Assembly: GCA_001247695.2 (NCBI GenBank)
Contig: LGRX02033513.1
Location: 1-64,000, forward strand
DNA: 64,000 bases
Source of the DNA: Cymbomonas tetramitiformis
Lineage: Eukaryota > Chlorophyta > Pyramimonadophyceae > Pyramimonadales > Pyramimonadaceae
Reading direction: 5' to 3'
Shown: in pieces, positions 54,085-64,000 of the stretch
Layout: each line of letters starts with the position of its first letter
Position numbering within the stretch: position 1 is the stretch's first letter
Program-made: the position numbers and the translations under genes
The notes under the pieces: model-generated
Told to the model about the DNA's origin: nothing
Seen by the model: the letters and a program-made list of their open reading frames with translations, nothing else
Databases searched by the model: none

Positions 54085-54640
54085 AATGAAATGGAACTTT
54101 AATGGCTTGTCCTAGCGAATGGCACAAAAGCCACTTGGTGACAAATCGAGACGTGACAGAATGGCAGAATGACAGAATGACAACGATCGAGATGCCACTT
54201 GGTGACAAATCGAGGCGTGACAGAATTATCAAAAGGAACAGAGTTGAGGCCCCGTCACTTCGTGGCCATTAGATACATTGCCACAGTTTGTTAACCGTCT
54301 TTGTCACCCTACTGTGCCAACGCGTCACTGGTCAGTGATTTTTGAATCAGCCAACCCACTAAAATTCCACTGCTTTCCAATTTAAACAGAAAGTCAGAAT
54401 GCCAGAATGCCAGAATGCCAGAATGCCAGAATGTCAGAATGCCTGAATGTCAGAATGCCAGAATGTCAGAATGCCAGAATGCCTGAATGTCAGAATGCCA
54501 GAATGTCAGATTGTCAGAATGCCAGAACGACCGAAAGATAGAAAGACAGAATGGCAAAGACCGAGATGTCACAAACAAGGGTCGGTATTGGAGGGACCGG
54601 GCATTCCGGGTCCCCATCTCGTTTTCTGGGGCTTCCCAAC
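54085..54640. repeat. Dispersed repeat with 9-bp minisatellite core
   Basis: Counterpart of 43025-43235. In its middle, about 54395-54535, AGAATGCC/AGAATGTC nonamers are repeated some 15 times. Part of the motif (CCACTAAAATTCCACTGC...CCAATTTAAACAGA, 54355-54391) is an inverted relative of 43030-43060. Confidence 0.6.
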
Positions 54641-54847
54641 TCTTCAAGCCCAAGCCCAAGACAAGAATGATTCTTTGTTACAACTTTCCAACGATTGGAA
54701 CGACTCACCAGCATAGACAAAGGGGAGTCCCCTCCTTAGCAATGTAAAGTGAGTCCGCTAAAGTCATTCTTTTCAAGCAAAAACACTTGCAGTTTGCTTC
54801 GGCGAATTTCATGTCTGTGATCAAAGAAAACTTACGTTATGCGGAGG

Positions 54848-55627
54848 AGCGTGCAAGGCAAGCCGCGCCACTGCGAGAGATTGATCGCAAGCTACCTCGG
54901 CGTGCAAGGCAAGCCGCGCCACTGCGAGAGATCGATCACAAGCTACCTCGCCGTGCAAGGCAAGCCGCGACACTGCGAGAGATCGATCACAAGCTACCTC
55001 GCCGTGCAAGGCAAGCCGCGCCACTGCGAGAGATCGATCACAAGCTACCTCGCCGTGCAAGGCAAGCCGCGCCACTGCGAGAGATCGATCACAAGTTACC
55101 TCGGCGTGCAAGGTGCCAAGCTACCACGGCGTGCAAGGCAAGCCGCGCCACTGCGAGAGATCGATCACAAGCTACCTCGCCGTGCAAGCGAGAGATCGAT
55201 CACAAGCTACCTCGCCGTGCAAGGTAAACCACGCCACTGCGAGAGATCGATCACAAGCTACCTCGGCGTGCAAGGCAAGCCGCGCCACTGCGAGGGATCG
55301 ATCACAAGCTGCCTCCGCGTGCAAGGCAAGCCGCACCACTGCGAGAGATCGATCACAAGCTACCTCGCCGTGCAAGGTAAACCACGCCACTGCGAGAAAT
55401 CGATCGCAAGCTACCTCGGCGTGCAAGGCAAGCCGCGCCACTGCGAGAGATCAATCGCAAGTTACCTCGGCGTGCAAGGCAAGCCGCGCCACTGCGAGAA
55501 ATCGATCACAAGCTACCTCGCCGTGCAAGGTAAGCCGCGCCACTGCGAGAGATCGATCACAAGTTACCTCGGCGTGCAAGGCAAGCCGCGCCACTGCGAG
55601 AGATCGATCGCAAGCTACCTCGGCGTG
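54848..55627. repeat. 51-bp minisatellite, ~15 copies, open on both strands
   Basis: Unit GTGCAAGGCAAGCCGCGCCA + CTGCGAGAGATCGATCACAA + GCTACCTCGCC. As 51 is 17 codons, one frame reads VQGKPRHCERSITSYLA over and over (54839-55852, 337 codons); other frames on both strands are long too. The simplest reading is a minisatellite; a repetitive protein cannot be excluded from sequence alone. Confidence 0.93.
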
Positions 55628-55629
55628 AT

Positions 55630-56420
55630 ACACTGCCACCGCGCAACAGCCCCGTCTGCCTCCGGCTACTCCGTTTGCACCGTGGTGCAGGCCAATGGGG
55701 AGCCCCGGGGTGATGGCGGAAGGGCCAGCAGCGCACCTATAGAATATCTGGTCGGGATCGTGTACCGTTGGGCCATATATTCCGAGAATTTGCACTCCGT
55801 GGACATGCTCCGGAATATACTGCCTGCAAAGCGTCCACATGGCAATCTGTGAGTGGCCTCCGTGCACCCATCATGGAGCGCAGTCACGCGGAGAAACAAC
55901 CGGAGCCGTACAAGGACCGAACTTTGCAAACTTCGATGGAGCCTGACTGGTCATGCATTGGCCCAAGTGGTCGACTGTTTTCACGTCGTCTGTTTCGCAT
56001 AGCGAATGGTTTTTGTATTGACATGGGCTTAATCACTGTTCGGGCGAAGGAATGTCGTGCGGGCTGTCCAACCCCGTGTGTGCGTGCGGAGTTGCTATTA
56101 AGATCCTTACGATCTTCCTTTCTAGAGTTCGCGAACTTCTGAAAGTTCACGAATACCGAATCGGATTCACTAAAATGTGTTCTGTGGCACTAAGGTCCGT
56201 GACACTGTTGCCGCGATCTTCACCGTGACGCACGGTTTTGATCGTACGGGTGACATGGTTTCAGGCCCTAAAACCTAGCCTCATACTCGGAGTTTCTGGC
56301 CTTATGCCTCGGGTTTCATGCCCTAGAGTTCAGAGCTCGTCATCCTAACTACTGGCCACGACTGTCGCCCATTACATTGCAGCAACTCGGAGTCTAACAC
56401 TAAGCCTGCTGTAGCAATCA
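55630..56420. other. Unassigned sequence
   Basis: No family recognised; frames are short. It lies between two minisatellites. Confidence 0.45.
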
Positions 56421-56425
56421 TCTGA

Positions 56426-56660
56426 GGGCCGAGGACTGATGCGGCACACCCCCTTCTTTCATCCTAGGGCCGAGGACTGATGTGGCACAACCCCTTCTTT
56501 CATCCGAGGGCCGAGGACTGATGCGGCACAACCCCTTCTTTCATCCGGGGGCCGAGGACTGATGCGGCACAACCCCTTCTTTCATCCGAGGGCCGAGGAC
56601 TGATGCGGCACACCCCCTTCTTTCATCCTAGGGCCGAGGACTGATGTGGCACAACCCCCT
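56426..56660. repeat. 41-bp minisatellite, ~6 copies
   Basis: Unit with GAGGGCCGAGGACTGATGCG and CCCCTTCTTTCATCC, spaced 41 bp. Confidence 0.92.
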
Positions 56661-56929
56661 TCGTTCAGAACCTGCTTTCCTCGAAGCTCACAACTCACTA
56701 TCGCCGCATTGTGCAAAACTGCGGGATGGCCACGCAACAACATCGCTCGATCTGCTGTCTCGCCCTTGCCACTCAAACGTCTCTCGCCTACCCCCCCTCC
56801 CCCCCCGGGCCACTCCCAGACCTGTAGTACTTGAGTTTTTTCTTGGTGGACTTGCTCAGGTTGTTAACGTGAACCTTGAAGGTGTCCTCCACGTTATGGC
56901 CACGTAGCACTGCTCTTGCCCATCCGAGG

Positions 56930-57600
56930 GGACATCCCACGGTCAGCACATCAATCAGGGGGGGCCTCCCACGGTCAGCACGTCATCCGGGGGACGGGCT
57001 CCCACGGTCAGCACATCAATCAGGGGGGCCTCCCACGGCCAGCACGTCAATTATGGGGGCCTCCCACGGTCAGCATATCACCATTGGGGCCTCCCACGGT
57101 CAGCATATCATCAGGGGGGCCTCCACGGTCAGCATATCAATCAGGGGGGCCTCCACGTCACACATCAATCAGGGGGATCAGCACGCCAATCAGGGGGGAT
57201 CAGCACGCCAATCAGGGGCCCTACGGTCAGCACATCATCAGGGGGCCTCTCACGGTCAGCACGTCAATCAGGGAGCAGATCCCACGTCAGCACATCAATC
57301 AGGGGCTCCCACGGTCAGCAGTCAATCGGGGCTCCCAAGTCAGCACATCAATCAGGGGGGGCCTCCCACGGTCAGCATATCAATCAGGGGGGGCCTCCCA
57401 CGGTCAACATGCCAATCTAGGGTGAGAACTACGGTCAGCACATCGATCCAAGGTGAGAACTACGGTCAGCACGCCTATCCGGGGTGAGAACTACGGTCGG
57501 CACGCCAATCCACGGTGAGAACTACGGTCAGCACGCCAATCCAAGGTGAGAACTACGGTCAGCACGTCAATCCGGGGTGAGAATTACGGTCTGCATTTGC
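56930..57600. repeat. ~30-bp degenerate minisatellite, 20 or more copies
   Basis: CCTCCCACGGTCAGCACATC followed by AATCAGGGGG, with many small deletions. The last ~180 bp switch to a variant with GGTGAGAACTACGGTCAGCA. Frames across it are repeat artefacts. Confidence 0.9.
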
Positions 57601-58740
57601 ATGTCGAGCATCACATCGGTGTATGCCAAGGCACAGCAACCTGAAACGAGTAGCCCTTTACCGAAGCCCAAATTCACTCGCTCCTACACCATGCTCTTCG
57701 TAGTGTGCCCAGTGGAATGCACCTCGCACGATAAGCTGACGATTGAGCTGAGGACTGAGAGCTTAGAACCTGCAGGTTTGATGTTACCGAACCAGATATA
57801 ATCCAAAGCGAAGTGGATAAACTCCACCCCGTACCTGCAGTCCGCCCGGTCATAACCCAGCCAGCCATCGAACGTATAGGCAGGGGGATACCCTTATTTC
57901 TTTTGCTGTACCCTTATTCAATATGATACGCGCAGCTACTATGCCAGGTGTCATTTGATACTCTGATGATACGGGAATGCCGAACAAATTGAATGCGTAT
58001 TGTTTCATTTTCGTGGTGTCGCCTATAACGTCCAAATCAGCTATTCACCACACCGATATCAAATAAGCGTAAAGCTTTAGACGAGCGCTCATACCGGCCT
58101 CAATGGCAGTGCGTGCAGAGCAACCTGGGCTTCCCGGCTGGAAATGAAGGTTGCACATGTTTAAACAGGCTACGAAACCACGTGAGGCTCACACAATCCT
58201 CTCCTCCTGCACTCAAGCCAAGTCGAACATCTAAAAAGGGCGCCGTGAAGAGGGGGGGCTGAGGCATCGTACACACCAGATCGCACGGGGAACGCCCCGC
58301 TTCTTGTTGCGAGAGCCGAAGTCGTACACAATGCATGTCTCTCCTGCAAGAACCCCACATCAAGTGAGCATCCCGTTAATTGTGAGCTGGCCTGCTGGTG
58401 CCATAAAATACTTTGATGCTGACCAACGGCTGGCACGTCGGATGTTAGAGAGGAGGTTTGCCAGTGTCGCCACACCCCGGCCCTGCAATACGAGTCGGGC
58501 TGCCGGCATTGCCGACCCCCAGTCCGGTTCTCAAAGCTAACATCTTCCAGGTGGAAAATGAGCCGCCGCCCACTTGGCAGCCTCCGAGCATGTGCCATGC
58601 TATCAGCGCGCCAAGTCGGCCAAGAAACAAGATTAATGTGCTCGTTGGCCCGTTTTTTCCGCACAAGTGGCGCCGATAAACATCTCCGAGTTGGGGAACT
58701 GTCGGGGTAAGTCTGATGGAGGATATGATCCACGATCCCT
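57601..58740. other. Unassigned sequence
   Basis: Unique-looking DNA. A 207-codon minus-strand frame (58170-58793) has no recognisable domain and runs into a minisatellite. I do not call a gene. Confidence 0.4.
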
Positions 58741-58745
58741 GTCCG

Positions 58746-58957
58746 GGCCGCACTACTATTCGTTCGTGAGTCCTGCCCGAGATGCACTATCATTAGTTCA
58801 CGAGCTCTGCCGGAGCCGCACTGCTATTGGTTCGTGAGCCCTGCCCGAGATGCACTGCTATTGGTTCACGAGCCCTGTCCAAGCCGCACTGCTTTTGGTT
58901 CGTTAGTACTGCCGGTGCCGCACTGCTATTGGTTCGTGCGCCCTATCCGAACTGTCT
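58746..58957. repeat. 34-bp minisatellite, ~6 copies
   Basis: Unit GCACTGCTATTGGTTCGTGA + GCCCTGCCCGA with variants. Confidence 0.9.
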
Positions 58958-60760
58958 TGCTACTGGTGTGTAAACGGCAGAGCACTAGCATACCATTAAC
59001 GGCTGCCAGGGTGTTGTGCTTTCCACCAATTCGACAAGCGCCTGAACGGGTCGTGCACCAGACTGGGCGGCCAGGCATTGTCCTTGGGGTCTGACCTAGA
59101 GCCAGAGACAAGAGGAAAGTGGAGTCGAGCCCGTTTAGCAGCTGCTCGAAGTTCTGCTGCTCGCACGCAGTAGACTGGAAGAGAACTCCCCGATTCCGAG
59201 TCGCAGTTAGCACGAGGCAGGAAGCCTAGGTCTTCTTAAGTACCGACGTGGCGGCGAGCAACGAAAGAACACAGCAGAATAGGGTAACAGGAGGCCAGCA
59301 CGATATGCTTTGCGTCTTAACTCTCCTTTACTTCCAGGGGAACGAGTAAACACCTGTATTCGTACAAACGTATAAGGGAGACCAAGATCCTGGAGAACAG
59401 GCAGTGCTTCGATCCTGCGGGTTTCCGTACCGTGTATCAGTCACACGTACGTGGGGAGAAACCGTGAAAAGCTTCAACGGTGCGGCACCGATATGCCCTC
59501 TTGGGATGCCACAGCTTGTGCGGCCTTTATAAGTGAGTAGCTTACTATCCTGGTCCAGGGACATGACGTACAACATAAGCTGCAGAAATCATTCATGCAG
59601 GGGAAACAGTTCAGCCTGGCTTCAACGGTACTGCCTCAGGAGGCTGAAGATTCGTTCCTCCAAAGCTGGTTTTCCATAGCGTACTAATGGAACTGGTTAG
59701 TGGGACCTAAACTGTCTTCAATCGAGAAATGTACACGCGAAGGTGGCGAGTATGACTTTAATGCGGTGTCATGAGAGAGCAAGATACCCGAGTACATAAA
59801 TGACGGGACGAACCCGTTTGTGAGGTTGATGAAGTGTCTTGCAGACGTGAGGAACGCAATGCCTCGTTCTTTATCAGACGCACTGCAAGTGAAACGCCAC
59901 ACACAGACCAAACCTGACATACACGTGTAAACGAGCGTAAATAGCTGGAATCGTCTTCATAGTCAACTTTAATTGTCGATCTTATGTCGTGAAATAAAAG
60001 CTTTTGCAACCAACCCGTCTCATATAAGCCGAAGGGATTCACTAGGACCAACCACATAACTGCTGGTGCACTTGACGGGAGAAAACTTATGGAAATCCAG
60101 TCCCTGAGTGCACAACTTTTCCCAATTGCTTGAAGGCAGTACCGCACGAGGATGAAACGCCTTGCTGAGCTGTCAGGGGTTGCAAGCAGACGACACCGAA
60201 TCGCGATAATACAATTTTAACATCTGTCTCGTGGACTGAGGTCGTGTGTCATGCGCCATCGCGCATAAGTAATATTTCATACCTTTCATTCGCGCAGCAG
60301 AAAACATCCTGACTGTTCACGCCTTGCGCATTCAGTCGATTTTTCGAAAGGTGAGCTGAACGCAGCGTGGAAAATGCGCTCGCAGAGTGCCTTCGCAGCC
60401 GGAATGAACTCAATCGTCGGGATGATAAGTGCAAACTGCCAATACTCTGGGAGAAGTGAAGATGTGTATCGGTATCAAGTGTAGAAAACACATTTTGAAT
60501 CACAAGTCTTGGGAACCTGAAAAGCATGCTCCCTGTCGGTGCGCACAGACGTGTATGCTCCTCGAATCAGAGGTTTTGAATCGTTTCACATAGAGATTAG
60601 CGCTCTTTGCGAAACCGCAGAAAAACTTTGAACGCAGGTGAACATCAGTTCGCAGGGATACATCAGTTGAGTGCAACTCGCACGAGGCCTCACAAAAGAA
60701 TGTTTTCGTTCTCTGTGGGGGGTTTGAAGCCTTTTTCCCTTTTTTTTTTTTTTTTAGGTC
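58958..60760. other. Unassigned sequence ending in a poly-T run
   Basis: No gene family or element recognised. A ~20-bp T tract lies near 60738-60757. Confidence 0.45.
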
Positions 60761-60769
60761 TGTGGGGAT

Positions 60770-60950
60770 CAATATTCAATATTTCATATGTACAAATTTG
60801 CTGTCGATCAATAACAATATTTCGATTACTGTAATCGATACTATCGAAAATATTGAATATCGTTCTCTCACAAGTCAGAGCCTCCGGACGCGGTGATTTT
60901 CTCCCGGTTTATCGATTTTTTAAATTTTCTGTGGTAGTCCGGAGGTTACG
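60770..60950. repeat. Two small foldbacks at the hAT insertion site
   Basis: CAATATTCAATATTTC (~60770) faces GAAAATATTGAATATCG (~60846). CCTCCGGAC (~60882) faces GTCCGGAGG (~60937). The hAT element inserted at the edge of the second hairpin. Confidence 0.6.
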
Positions 60951-61451
60951 AGCAGTGATGACATTATATTGAATATAATGTCGACATTAGCAGTAGCAGT
61001 AGTTCGATCGACACGACAGTAACATACACAGTAGTTCAACAGTATATTGGCGACATTATATAATGCTGAATAGAATGTCGGGAACATTATATTGGACATT
61101 ATATAATGTGACCCTATATAATGTCGAAAATATGTTATTAAACAGTAGTTTGGGCATCATATCGATACCTTATATCGACGAAAACGGCATGCATCTCCGC
61201 ATAATATGTTATGTTAGTGCAAGTACATGGTATGTTAGTGCAGGTACATGTTATGCCAATGCGGTTAGTTCAATTGGTGCAGGGACATGCTATGTCTGTG
61301 CGATATAATGTCATGACTGGTGTTATATTCACTGTATTGATGACAAAAGCAGCTGCTATTTATCATATAACCATATAAATAGTCAGGCACGATATGATAT
61401 ATCACATCTATGGCGTCCTTAGGATCATACGTCTAAAGTGAACAAGGCACT

Positions 61452-62018
61452 CTATGCATCAATGTCATCTTCTTCCTCAAGGAAGCCCGCCTCACGGAGC
61501 TCAACCTCGTGTTCAACCACTGCCGATTCCTCATTCTTGGCCAGGTGATCCCAATCAACCGCGGGGTCCAAGTCAACCCCTTCCAGAGCAGGCAACTTGT
61601 AGGTTGGGTCATTGGGGTAGTTCTTGTAGATGTTGACGATCTCATTGAGAGCTTCAGGTGAGAGACGTGTACGTCGTAGGCCCACAATCAAACCAGCAAT
61701 GCTGAAGATCCTCTCGCACTCAATCTGGGAACCAGGGATACCGAGTATGGCGCGAGCGACAGGAGCGATGAAGGGGAAGTTCTTCTCATTCAGAGACCAC
61801 CAAACTAGCACACCACCAACTTTCTCGATATCCTCCAAGGAAATGCGCAGACCTCGGAACTTCTTGAGTTCCGCCACCATGTCCGGCATGCAATTTGAGC
61901 CCACGCAGAAAACGAAACGTTCGAAGATTTGAAACATGAAATAGAGCGCAACGCAGGGCGCCACATATTCTGAGTCCGAGTTGCAGGATAGTAAGTAGCC
62001 ACGCAGCAGCCGTAACAA
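61452..62018 (-). pseudogene. hAT transposase C-terminal (dimerisation) fragment
   Basis: Contains the hAT C-terminal dimerisation signature: LEDIEKVGGVLVWWSLNEKN, FPFIAPVARAILGIPGSQIE, CERIFSIAGLIVGLRRTRLS. The DDE/RNase H-like core expected upstream is missing; a stop (TAA) lies just before the first codon and the nested hAT element begins ~60 bp further upstream. The first ~15 codons may be intronic, with an acceptor-like CTCAG near 61970. It ends with an acidic tail (FLEEEDDIDA). Confidence 0.88.
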
Positions 62019-62080
62019 TTATTTTTTCACTTGAACAACCTTGCAGCTGGCTGCTCCCGTGCGGGTTCTTCCCCTCCTTC

Positions 62081-63260
62081 CTATGTTCGGATAAACGTGA
62101 CCCCCCCGGACGTAATTTACGCGTATTTGCGTGTTTCCGGAGTTTTGAGATTTACCCGTAATACGTAATGCACTATGGAGAAAATAGCATTACATCCCAA
62201 CGGACATATTCACATATAATGAGAGAAAACCCTGCAATAATGACATTTCTGATTACTTATCTACGGAATTTATTCACGGTAACCTTCACACATTTCGACA
62301 CTAGGCATTTGGCATTAGGGCCCCCAACATATGAACATAGAACATACGGTACGGAAGTACTCGAGTGCAGGACACAGGAGTCAGCGAGGAGAGCGGGTAT
62401 CAGCGAATCAGCCAGTGGGCCCAATGCAGGTAGACGAATCCATTGCAAATTTGAAATACTGTATTCAAATATGAGGAATTAATCTGCCACTATTCACGGA
62501 GAGACTGACTCCCCCCCCCACTATAAGGTGGGGGGCCTGTCTCTTGCTGTTCCCCTTCGGAGAGTGGTGTCACACGCAACATCAGTCTCGGTAGCTCGGA
62601 AAACACAGATGCATAAAACCCCTAAGTCTTTTATGTGATTATTTTAGTATTCCGAAAGCGAGTGTTCACTAACTGTGCATTCTGTGATAGATATATATCT
62701 GCCTATATATATATATATATATCCCCCACCAGCCCGAGAATCTCACTTCTTAATTTCTGCAAAATTATTTCTGCAAAATAATTCATATGCATCGATGCGA
62801 CATGCAATAACGAAGCACGTAAGGAAGGAAAGCAACTACGCAAAGTTGTGGTGCATAGGCGATAAATGTACGACTGTGATTCAACCTAACTACCTATCTA
62901 CCTAACAAGTGAAAGGAATAGGTGCACGAATGGCGCGCCCAGAGACTGCAGACACACGAGTGGGCTCCACTTGTTCAGGCGCCACGCGGCTAGTATGTTG
63001 CTCCTGGATGCTTCCCCAAGTCCTAGGTTTTCCGTTTTGTGTATGAGACGTTCTGTTTTCTGTTTTGTGTGTCGACGGTAGATCGATATCGCAGGCCAAC
63101 CAGATCCCTGGGAGGGCTTGGAGGGCTCGAAATGACGTAAAATCGCGATTTTACGTGGTACACGTAAAATAAGGCCGAAATCGAGGCTCGTGTACATTAC
63201 GCGTATTTACGTGTTTCCGGAGTTTTGAGATTTACGCGTAACGCGTTTATCCGAACATAG
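62081..63260. mobile_element. Nested non-autonomous hAT element, 1180 bp
   Basis: Perfect 17-bp inverted ends CTATGTTCGGATAAACG, and the exact 8-bp target duplication CCTCCTTC at 62073-62080 and 63261-63268. A ~45-bp subterminal motif (TTACGCGTATTT...GTGTTTCCGGAGTTTTGAG) occurs in direct orientation at 62113-62165 and 63195-63243. Near 63133-63152 is the perfect palindrome CGTAAAATCGCGATTTTACG. No coding sequence. Its tips differ from both other hAT elements here, so it is a third family. Confidence 0.88.
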
Positions 63261-63325
63261 CCTCCTTCAACCCGAACTCAGAATGCCGAAGACGGCGTTG
63301 CGTGCTCTTTATGAACTAATGTGCG

Positions 63326-63360
63326 AACTAATGTTCGAACCACTGGTTCGAACATTAGTT
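63326..63360. repeat. 15-bp hairpin in hAT subterminal region
   Basis: AACTAATGTTCGAAC and its inverse separated by CACTG. ACATTATATAATGT-type palindromes surround it (63360-63540), mirrored at 61000-61130 at the other end of the hAT element. Confidence 0.8.
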
Positions 63361-63763
63361 CGAGCATTATATAATGTCCGATCAACTAATGTTCGATATA
63401 ATGTTGTGAACCGTAGATTGAACATTATATAATGACGTCGAACTAATGTCGTTTCAGATTTGTCCTATCTAATGTCACCTACATATCAATGGTCAATATA
63501 ATGTGACATTATATAATGTCACATTCAATATAATGTGCGTCATCACTGGTTACGAGCTGCTTTCCATCGCTTTCTGTCGAGAATCGCGCGATCGGCCGCG
63601 CAGCGGCCGAAGCTCGTACTGCAACCTCTGGCTTGCGAGAGTATGAATATCGATACCACCTCGGTCACGGCTTATTGCGAGGCCTCGAGCAATCGCGTAT
63701 ATCGCAGCTCACACAACATTTGAACATACTAGGCGGATCGATTTCAAAAGGAGATCTCCACTA

Positions 63764-63931
63764 CAGTGAACACTCGATTTTAAGAAAACAGGAATTTTAG
63801 GTCAGCCTAGCAAATTTCTTATTTATATAGAGATCTTAAATATGGAGTGTTATGTGTTAAATATTGTGAAGAAATCAAAAAAGCTGGCTACTTTCTTATT
63901 GGCGGGTTTTCTTATTACTGAGTGATTACTG
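63764..63931. mobile_element. Mariner/pogo-type MITE, 168 bp
   Basis: Ends CAGTGAACACTCGATTTTAA and, inverted, CAGTAATCACTCAGTAATAA, both continuing into GAAAAC. It is flanked by TA on both sides (63762-63763, 63932-63933). TA targets and CAGT tips are typical of Tc1/mariner and pogo families. Non-coding. Confidence 0.75.
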
Positions 63932-64000
63932 TAGCCCATCTGACCGTAGGATCATGTGCGCGACAGTGCTTCGCTTTTTGCATCCCAACATGCCATGCCA

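Larger units (their letters stand above)
60953..63548 (-). mobile_element. hAT transposon remnant with transposase fragment, 2596 bp
   Basis: The ends are CAGTGATGAC at the left and its inverse GTCATCACTG at the right, each followed inward by subterminal ACATTATATTGAAT / ATATAATGT motifs. The exact 8-bp target duplication GTTACGAG lies at 60945-60952 and 63549-63556. The minus-strand hAT dimerisation-domain fragment is inside. Removing the nested element at 62081-63260 leaves ~1.4 kb, too little for a full transposase, so this is an internally deleted copy. Confidence 0.88.

Noticed and set aside
58170..58793. 207-codon minus-strand frame as a gene
   Set aside because: No domain, biased composition, and overlap with a minisatellite.

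Overview
This is eukaryotic nuclear DNA. It has GT-AG introns, an unusually dense mix of retrotransposons and DNA transposons in every nesting relation, and long minisatellite blocks. The one large host gene encodes a Venus-flytrap / cysteine-rich / multi-pass membrane receptor of a kind common in prasinophyte-type green algae. The algal assignment is an inference from gene style; no rRNA or organelle marker is present to prove it.

Layout. 1-2820: a ~424-bp satellite, interrupted by a 273-bp hAT-type MITE with an 8-bp target duplication. 2820-5800: small tandem repeats (184, 5, 92 and 42 bp units). 5839-20028: a 14.2-kb minus-strand Ty3/gypsy chromovirus with 584/585-bp LTRs. A 3.38-kb gag-only LTR element (TR-GAG type) is nested in it at 12883-16265. 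20378-20567: a solo LTR of the TR-GAG family. 21734-23422: a non-autonomous TTAA-flanked element sitting in a 42-bp minisatellite. 23900-25160: inverted-motif and AT-rich DNA.

25527-40924: the host gene, plus strand. It has a signal peptide, then five almost identical Venus-flytrap modules encoded by five tandem 2174-bp exon-intron units, a GCC2/ephrin-receptor-like cysteine-rich region, and a multi-pass membrane domain with a Ser/Arg-rich tail. Spliced as modelled here it encodes about 3174 residues. Modules, introns and an antisense tRNA-like sequence inside intron 2 were amplified together, so the amplification is recent.

40925-45850: intergenic DNA and degenerate ORFs. 45856-53898: a complete, apparently intact Ty1/copia element with near-identical LTRs, a canonical initiator-tRNA half-molecule primer site and a single 2334-residue polyprotein. 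The polyprotein has a long acidic spacer and an NPPF-motif methyltransferase-like segment between protease and integrase. 54085-60870: mostly minisatellites (9, 51, 41, ~30 and 34 bp units). 60953-63548: a hAT transposon remnant with a C-terminal transposase fragment, itself carrying a second, non-autonomous hAT element (62081-63260). 63764-63931: a TA-flanked mariner/pogo-type MITE.

Mobile elements dominate and give a relative chronology from nesting and LTR divergence. The best candidates for new biology are the tandem flytrap receptor, the methyltransferase-like domain in the copia polyprotein, the intron inside the chromovirus integrase, and the gag-only element that appears to share the copia-type primer tRNA.
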